Positions 6,867 through 10,851 of a stretch of 10,851 nt of DNA are shown piece by piece. The position numbers were made by a program, and so were the translations under genes. The notes beneath the pieces are model-generated. The model saw only the letters and a list, made by a program, of their open reading frames with translations, did no database searches and was not told the DNA's origin. Position 1 is the stretch's first letter. Each line of letters opens with the position of its first letter. Location: the NCBI GenBank assembly GCA_023485185.1, contig JAMCZP010000319.1, positions 1 to 10,851 of the forward strand. Reading direction: 5' to 3'. The DNA comes from Gammaproteobacteria bacterium (GTDB lineage: Bacteria > Pseudomonadota > Gammaproteobacteria > Pseudomonadales > Halomonadaceae).

Positions 6867-7703
6867 CTAGGTAATCTCGGCTTGCTGCATGGCGATTTTC
6901 CGCTTGGCCTCATTGCGACGCATGAAAAACCAGGCCAGCAAGGTGGCCAGCGACACTGTCAATATAATCAACGTCGCCAAGGCATTAATTTTTGGTGACA
7001 CGCCCATGCGTACCGATGAAAACACCACCATCGGCAACGTATTGGCCCCGGGGCCAGAGACAAAGCTGGCGATCACCAAATCGTCTAGCGATAGTGTAAA
7101 CGCCAGCAGCCAACCGGCTGCCAGCGCAGGAGTAATAATCGGCAGCGTAATGGAAAAAAAGGTTTTGACCGGGGGTGAGCCTAAATCCATGGCCGCCTCT
7201 TCAATAGAGCGGTCCACTTCACGCAAGCGCGCGGCAACGACGACCGCGACATAGGCACTACAAAAGGTGGTATGAGCAATCCATATCGTCGCCATACCAC
7301 GATCCGCAGGCCAGCCGGTTATCTGTGCCATTTGCACAAACAGTAATAGCAGCGACAATCCCGTGATGACTTCAGGCATGACCAGCGGTGCTGTGACCAT
7401 GCTTGAAAGGGCCGTTTTGCCACGGAAGTGGCCATAGCGCGTCATTACAAAGGCTGCCACGGTACCTAGGCAAACCGCCATACTGGCAGCGAAAAAAGCG
7501 ATACGCAGGCTCGTCCATACCGCCGACAGAATCTGCTGGTCACGAAATAGCTCGCCGTACCACTGGGTAGAAAACCCCGCCCACACGGTGACTAGTTTCG
7601 ACGCGTTAAACGAATACACCACCAGGACAAACATCGGCAAGTAAAGAAATAGCAGGCCAAGCACCAGCATGACCGTTGAGAAATTAGGTCGCCGTATGCG
7701 CAT
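6867..7703 (-). CDS. potI: Polyamine ABC transporter permease PotI
   Basis: A 278-aa inner-membrane permease, near the 281 residues of E. coli PotI. Hydrophobic segments lie at about 11-31, 66-88, 102-126, 138-158, 194-216 and 240-260, giving the six helices typical of this subunit. The cytoplasmic EAA loop that docks on the ATPase is at about 169-188 (EEAAMDLG followed by ITLPIITPAL). It should pair with PotH to form the putrescine/polyamine path across the inner membrane. The start ATG overlaps the potH stop by one base (TAATG). A strong AAGGAG (7712-7717) sits 8 nt upstream, inside potH. It is the last gene of the operon. The assignment to PotI and not PotC rests on the operon order and on the PotG- and PotF-like partners. 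Confidence 0.9.
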   Translation of the reverse strand: MRIRRPNFSTVMLVLGLLFLYLPMFVLVVYSFNASKLVTVWAGFSTQWYGELFRDQQILSAVWTSLRIAFFAASMAVCLGTVAAFVMTRYGHFRGKTALSSMVTAPLVMPEVITGLSLLLLFVQMAQITGWPADRGMATIWIAHTTFCSAYVAVVVAARLREVDRSIEEAAMDLGSPPVKTFFSITLPIITPALAAGWLLAFTLSLDDLVIASFVSGPGANTLPMVVFSSVRMGVSPKINALATLIILTVSLATLLAWFFMRRNEAKRKIAMQQAEIT

Positions 7704-8611
7704 TATTCAAGCTCCTTGGACTGGTAACGATGGAACCAGACAATCGGTACCAGCAACAGCAGCAGCATCACCATGGCCAACGCCGACGCTACCGGCCAAT
7801 CGCGATTGAGGAAAAACTCTTCCCATAAAACTTTACCGATCATCAACGTGTTCGGCCCACCCAGTAATTCCGGAATTACAAACTCACCTACTGCGGGTAT
7901 GAACACCAGCATCGAGCCCGCCACAATACCGCCCATGGAAAGCGGTAAAGTCACTTTTATAAACGTATTCAGCTTGCGTGAACCAAGATCGGAAGCGGCC
8001 TCAAGCAGTGAGTTATCCAAGCGGGTTAGATGGGCATACAGCGGCAGCACCATAAAAGGCAAGTAGGCGTATACAATGCCTATCGTGACGGCAAACTGGG
8101 TATTCATCATTCGTATTGGCGAATCGATCAGGCCCAATCCGAGTAGCAGATTGTTGATTAGACCGCTGTTACTTAGGATGCCCATCCAGGCGTAGACCCG
8201 AATTAGAAATGATGTCCATGAGGGAAGCATAACCAACAGTAGTAATAGCAGTTGCCAGCGCGCCGGAGCCCTCGCCATAGCGTATGCCATTGGATAACCA
8301 ATTAACAGGCAGACAGAGGTAGCGATAAACGCGGTTTTAATTGACCCCCAGTAAGCAGCTACATACAGCGAGTCCGATAGCAGAAAGAGATAATTACCCA
8401 AGCTTAGAAAGATATGCAGCGTTTGATCAGCATACTCAAGCAGCGGCCCATAAGGCGGAATGGCAATCGCGGCCTCAGACAAGCTGATTTTTAATACCAA
8501 TGCAAAGGGCAGCAAAAAGAACAGGGTTAACCACACCAGGGGAAAGGCAATCACCGCCCGGCGTCCTAATTGCCAGCGCTTAACCAACGCTGAAACACGA
8601 GATGGCATCAT
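7703..8611 (-). CDS. potH: Polyamine ABC transporter permease PotH
   Basis: A 302-aa inner-membrane permease, slightly shorter than E. coli PotH (about 317). Hydrophobic segments are at about 19-40, 91-112, 119-140, 172-193, 228-248 and 274-294. The EAA loop lies at about 204-223 (LEAASDLG, then VTLPLSMGG), the contact site for the PotG ATPase. The large first periplasmic loop is usual for this subunit. Two ATGs are adjacent. I used the first (8609-8611) because the Shine-Dalgarno GGGAGGAG (8622-8629) is then about 10 nt away. The start directly follows a TAA (TAAATG) that ends a small open frame running back to the potG stop. It should form a heterodimeric channel with PotI. Confidence 0.92.
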   Translation of the reverse strand: MMPSRVSALVKRWQLGRRAVIAFPLVWLTLFFLLPFALVLKISLSEAAIAIPPYGPLLEYADQTLHIFLSLGNYLFLLSDSLYVAAYWGSIKTAFIATSVCLLIGYPMAYAMARAPARWQLLLLLLVMLPSWTSFLIRVYAWMGILSNSGLINNLLLGLGLIDSPIRMMNTQFAVTIGIVYAYLPFMVLPLYAHLTRLDNSLLEAASDLGSRKLNTFIKVTLPLSMGGIVAGSMLVFIPAVGEFVIPELLGGPNTLMIGKVLWEEFFLNRDWPVASALAMVMLLLLLVPIVWFHRYQSKELE

Positions 8612-8758
8612 TTAAGGCAGTCTCCTCCCAGCAAGAAACCCTATCGTTAGTAACTCAGTCGTTAGTAACCCAGTCGTTAGTAACCCAGTCGTTAGTAACC
8701 CAGTCGTTAGTAACCCAGCCGTTAACCCAGCCGTTAACCCAGCCGTTAACCCAGACAT
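8612..8758 (-). CDS. Putative 48-aa hydrophobic repeat micropeptide filling the potG-potH gap
   Basis: The minus strand is open for 48 codons from the ATG at 8758-8756, which overlaps the potG stop (TAATG), to the TAA at 8614-8612, which abuts the potH ATG. The peptide would be M-S, three GLTA units, four GLLTT units, one variant ELLTI, then GFLAGRRLP. Only one charged residue (E35) precedes the terminal RR, so it could be a membrane helix or hairpin. There is no Shine-Dalgarno before its ATG, so translation would rely on termination-reinitiation after potG. The potH ribosome site lies within its codons 43-46. The junction geometry favours a real, coupled frame. Against this, the 12- and 15-bp units preserve any stop-free frame automatically, so openness alone proves little. 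I recognise no homologue. Confidence 0.45.
   Translation of the reverse strand: MSGLTAGLTAGLTAGLLTTGLLTTGLLTTGLLTTELLTIGFLAGRRLP
8622..8629 (-). promoter_or_regulatory. Shine-Dalgarno site of potH
   Basis: On the minus strand this reads GGGAGGAG, a near-complete match to the 16S rRNA anti-SD. Its core AGGAG ends 10 nt before the first potH ATG at 8611. It lies inside the small upstream open frame, so ribosomes finishing that frame would pass over it. Confidence 0.75.
8642..8752 (-). repeat. Tandem repeat of 12-bp and 15-bp units between potG and potH
   Basis: Reading the minus strand, three identical 12-bp units GGGTTAACGGCT (8717-8752) are followed by four identical 15-bp units GGGTTACTAACGACT (8657-8716). 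A variant fifth unit, GAGTTACTAACGATA, lies at 8642-8656. The two unit types differ by a 3-bp CTA insertion and one A/G change, so one probably arose from the other. Identical copies indicate recent slippage or unequal exchange. All lengths are multiples of three. Confidence 0.95.
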
Positions 8759-9939
8759 TAGCGATTGAGCACAATAGTGCTGTGATCTTCCCAGTGGACA
8801 TAGACACTGTCTTCCCAGGTCGGCCGATCTCCACGGCGTTCAGTGTTGGCCATACTGACTTTAATGACCTGACCCGAGAGCGTGCGCACGTAATACAAAG
8901 AGAAACCGCCTAAATAAGCGATATCGTCAACCTTCCCTTCCGCCCAGTTATATTCTGTGGTGGGTTTCTCGCGGGTTAACCAAATTTTCTCAGGGCGCAG
9001 TGCAACCCAAACACGCCGATCATCCGCTTGAGTGGTAATACCATGGTCAATATAGATTGGCTGTTCCAGCGCAGGCGCCACAATGCGGCAGTGATCAGCA
9101 GCATCTTCGATGATTTCACCTTCAAACATATTCACAGTGCCGACGAACTCAGCCACCATTCGACTGACCGGGCTTTCGTAAATATCAATGGGCGAGCCGA
9201 TCTGCTCAATCCAGCCATCAGCCATGATCGCCACTCGGTCAGCCATTGTCATGGCTTCTTCCTGATCATGGGTCACCATAATGCAGGTCACCCCTACCTG
9301 CTCGATGATCTCAACCACCTCTAGCTGCATTTCTGTGCGCAGCTTTTTATCCAGCGCGCCCATCGGCTCATCCAACAGCAGCAGCTTGGGTCGCTTAGCC
9401 AGCGAGCGGGCCAACGCCACCCGCTGGCGCTGGCCACCAGAAAGCTGATGCGGTTTACGCTTAGCAAAGCGCTGCATATGCACTAGCTTCAGCATTTGCG
9501 CCACGCGCTCGTCAATATCTGCTTTAGGCAGCTTGTCCTGCTTTAAACCAAAGGCAATGTTTTGCGCTACCGTCATATGGGGAAACAGCGCGTAGGACTG
9601 AAACATCATATTGATGGGTCGCTTATGGGGCGGCATGGCAGTGATGTTCTCACCACCTAACATGATGCGCCCTTCCGAGGGGGTCTCAAATCCCGCCAGC
9701 ATGCGTAGCAACGTGGATTTACCCGACCCAGAACCACCTAATAACGCGAAAATTTCTCCGCGTTTGACCTGCAAATTGACATTATCCACCGCCAGCGCAT
9801 CATCAAAACGCTTGCTTAAGTGCTTCACTTCCAGCACTACGTCCTCAGCAAAGCGCGGCGTTTTACCGGTAGCATGTAAACCATGAGGATTCGTTGGCGA
9901 AACGGATGAAGGCTCGTTCGACAGGGGCGTAGTGACCAT
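8758..9939 (-). CDS. potG: Polyamine ABC transporter ATP-binding protein PotG
   Basis: A 393-aa ATPase, slightly longer than E. coli PotG (about 377), with an extra polar N-terminal tail of about 30 residues. Walker A is GGSGSGKST (68-76), the Q-loop glutamine is Q114, the signature is LSGGQ (166-170), Walker B is LLLLDEP (186-192), the D-loop is ALD (195-197) and the H-loop histidine is H224. Residues about 270-393 form the C-terminal TOBE-type regulatory domain (VALRPEKIWL, then AYLGGFSLYYV). The stretch RPINMMFQSYALFPHMTV and KPHQLSGGQ closely match PotG as I remember it. The protein binds the PotH/PotI EAA loops in the cytoplasm and drives import. The ATG at 9939 has GGGAG (9946-9950) 6 nt upstream. 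The stop forms TAATG with the small frame that follows. Confidence 0.95.
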   Translation of the reverse strand: MVTTPLSNEPSSVSPTNPHGLHATGKTPRFAEDVVLEVKHLSKRFDDALAVDNVNLQVKRGEIFALLGGSGSGKSTLLRMLAGFETPSEGRIMLGGENITAMPPHKRPINMMFQSYALFPHMTVAQNIAFGLKQDKLPKADIDERVAQMLKLVHMQRFAKRKPHQLSGGQRQRVALARSLAKRPKLLLLDEPMGALDKKLRTEMQLEVVEIIEQVGVTCIMVTHDQEEAMTMADRVAIMADGWIEQIGSPIDIYESPVSRMVAEFVGTVNMFEGEIIEDAADHCRIVAPALEQPIYIDHGITTQADDRRVWVALRPEKIWLTREKPTTEYNWAEGKVDDIAYLGGFSLYYVRTLSGQVIKVSMANTERRGDRPTWEDSVYVHWEDHSTIVLNR

Positions 9940-9958
9940 TCGCCACTCCCATCAAAAG

Positions 9959-9975
9959 GCCCGGTAAAACCGGGC
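9959..9975 (-). terminator. Weak terminator-like or mRNA-stabilising hairpin between potF and potG
   Basis: On the minus strand GCCCGGT and ACCGGGC form a perfect 7-bp stem around a TTT loop, followed by CTTTT (9954-9958). The T-run is short, so it should terminate only part of the transcripts or mark a processed 3' end. Placed after the binding-protein gene and before the ATPase gene, it would favour potF over potGHI expression, a common arrangement in ABC import operons. Confidence 0.55.
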
Positions 9976-9991
9976 AGATAAAAGGCGAACA

Positions 9992-10022
9992 GCGAGCCAT
10001 AAAGGGGATCCCCTAAGCTCGC
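9992..10022 (-). repeat. Nested inverted repeat after potF
   Basis: GCGAGC (9992-9997) pairs with GCTCGC (10017-10022) and encloses the perfect 12-bp palindrome AGGGGATCCCCT (10003-10014). In RNA this could fold as a two-part hairpin starting 18 nt after the potF stop. With the 9959-9975 stem it makes a double structure that could protect the potF mRNA 3' end. It has no T-run of its own. Confidence 0.5.
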
Positions 10023-10040
10023 CGTCGAATAAGTGTGAGC

Positions 10041-10851
10041 TTAACGGCCTGATTTTACGCGATTCCAAATACGTGTACGGGCGCGTTGAACATTTTGAGG
10101 CTTTTCAATCGCCACGTACAGGTTTTGCATGACATCGGTTTCTGGGTAAATAGCCGGGTCATTAATAATCTCTTCCGAGAGATATTCGTTAGCCGCTGCA
10201 TTAGGGTTGGCGTAACGCACATACTCGGTAATTTCAGCAGCAATTTCAGGATCTAGAATAAAGTTGATAAAGGCGTGGGCATTTTCAGTATTCGGCGCAT
10301 CAGCCGGTACCGCCATCATGTCAAACCAGAGGGCTGCGCCTTCTTTAGGAATGCTGTAACCAATCGAAAAATCGCGTCCAGCTTCTTCCGCACGCTCAGC
10401 GGCTTGGAAAATATCGCCAGAATAGCCAGCGGCTACGCAGATATCGCCATTGGCAAGATCGGAAACGTAACGCGAAGAGTGGAAATAAGTAATATTATCG
10501 CGGATACCTGCAATTACCTCGCCGCCGGCTTCCAGGTCTTCAATATTTTCGCTAAGCGGATCCAAGCCCACATATGCCATCGCAGGAGATAGCATCTCAT
10601 CACCTGAATCAAGCATCGCAAGGCCACAGCCTGCTTCACTTAATGCTGTGGTTATCTCAGGATCAAACAGCAGCGCCCAGCTGTCCACGGGGGCGTCGTC
10701 ACCCAAAATCTCCTTTACGCGATCGATGTTATAACCCAAGCCATTGGTACCCCACATATACGGAACCGAATATTCGCTTCCAGCATCAATGGCTTCCAAG
10801 TTGGTCATCAATTCGGCATTGAGGTTATCTAAATTAGGTAGTAGCTCATGG
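10041..10851 (-). CDS. potF: Polyamine-binding periplasmic protein PotF, C-terminal part (N-terminus outside window)
   Basis: The frame stays open to the window edge and gives 269 residues, roughly the last three quarters of a 370-aa binding protein. The signal peptide is not in view. Apparent internal starts near 10811 (TTG) and 10808 (ATG) are not real starts, because upstream codons (HELLPNLDNLNAEL) continue the family sequence. Recognisable blocks are PYMWGTNGLGYN, YFHSSRYVSDLANGDICVA, the pocket motif GYSGD, SIPKEGAALWFD and the C-terminal RIWNRVKSGR, all closely like E. coli PotF. It captures polyamine in the periplasm and delivers it to PotH/PotI. Pocket aspartates equivalent to D247 and D278 are kept (codons at 10415 and 10322), while W244 is Tyr and F276 is Trp. 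It is the first visible gene of the operon, whose promoter lies upstream of the window. Confidence 0.93.
   Translation of the reverse strand, partial: HELLPNLDNLNAELMTNLEAIDAGSEYSVPYMWGTNGLGYNIDRVKEILGDDAPVDSWALLFDPEITTALSEAGCGLAMLDSGDEMLSPAMAYVGLDPLSENIEDLEAGGEVIAGIRDNITYFHSSRYVSDLANGDICVAAGYSGDIFQAAERAEEAGRDFSIGYSIPKEGAALWFDMMAVPADAPNTENAHAFINFILDPEIAAEITEYVRYANPNAAANEYLSEEIINDPAIYPETDVMQNLYVAIEKPQNVQRARTRIWNRVKSGR

Noticed and set aside
6845..6880. Weak dyad GATTAC...GTAATC between the CPXCG gene and potI as a terminator
   Set aside because: The arms are 6 bp, separated by 18 bp, with no T-run, and they extend into the potI coding end; too weak to call.
6889..7254. Plus-strand 121-codon open frame inside potI
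   Set aside because: It is antisense to a well-supported membrane permease gene and its translation is low-complexity with no recognisable motifs.
8642..8752. Possible CRISPR array
   Set aside because: The units are 12-15 bp and directly adjacent, with no spacers and no cas genes; this is a simple tandem repeat.
8602..8913. Plus-strand 103-codon open frame over the tandem repeat
   Set aside because: It overlaps the coding 3' end of potG in antisense and stays open only because the repeat units are multiples of three. It has no ribosome site, and the junction signals all point to the minus strand.
10274..10592. Plus-strand 105-codon open frame inside potF
   Set aside because: It is antisense to a strongly conserved binding-protein gene, and no ribosome site or motif supports it.

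Overview
The window looks like chromosomal DNA of a gammaproteobacterium, most likely a Halomonas-type halophile. The clues are moderate GC content, acidic secreted proteins, a potFGHI operon in the enteric/pseudomonad order, and a YqjK-like gene. The genus is an inference from protein character; no marker gene in the window proves it. All genes look intact except the two cut by the window edges.

Layout, left to right. (1) The 3' end of a YqjK-like small membrane protein gene (+) converges on a full-length YhiN/RdsA-type flavoprotein gene (-). (2) An AT-rich divergent intergenic region (1486-1723) holds a candidate operator and a structured leader. It precedes a two-gene RND efflux operon (+): a periplasmic adaptor with signal peptide, then a 1039-aa inner-membrane pump, joined by a TAATG overlap. 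No outer-membrane channel gene or regulator is adjacent. (3) Behind the pump lies an 84-bp inverted-repeat element of the dispersed GTCATTGCGAG type, then a perfect-stem bidirectional terminator shared with a convergent gene for a small secreted DUF3617-like protein (-). (4) Divergent from that is a 69-aa CPXCG zinc-ribbon protein (+). (5) The rest is a polyamine ABC importer on the minus strand, read right to left: potF (binding protein, N-terminus outside the window), potG (ATPase), potH and potI (permeases).

The genes of the polyamine operon act together. PotF captures putrescine or spermidine in the periplasm, PotH and PotI form the membrane channel, and PotG supplies ATP-driven transport. 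A two-hairpin spacer between potF and potG could set higher PotF than PotG/H/I expression.

The most unusual item is the potG-potH junction. The 146-bp gap is largely a tandem repeat of 12-bp and 15-bp units. On the coding strand it is one open frame of 48 codons. Its ATG overlaps the potG stop (TAATG), and its stop directly abuts the potH ATG (TAAATG). It would encode a hydrophobic Gly-Leu-Thr repeat peptide, or act as a translational relay whose length can change without loss of frame. Its expression is unproven and it has no Shine-Dalgarno sequence of its own.
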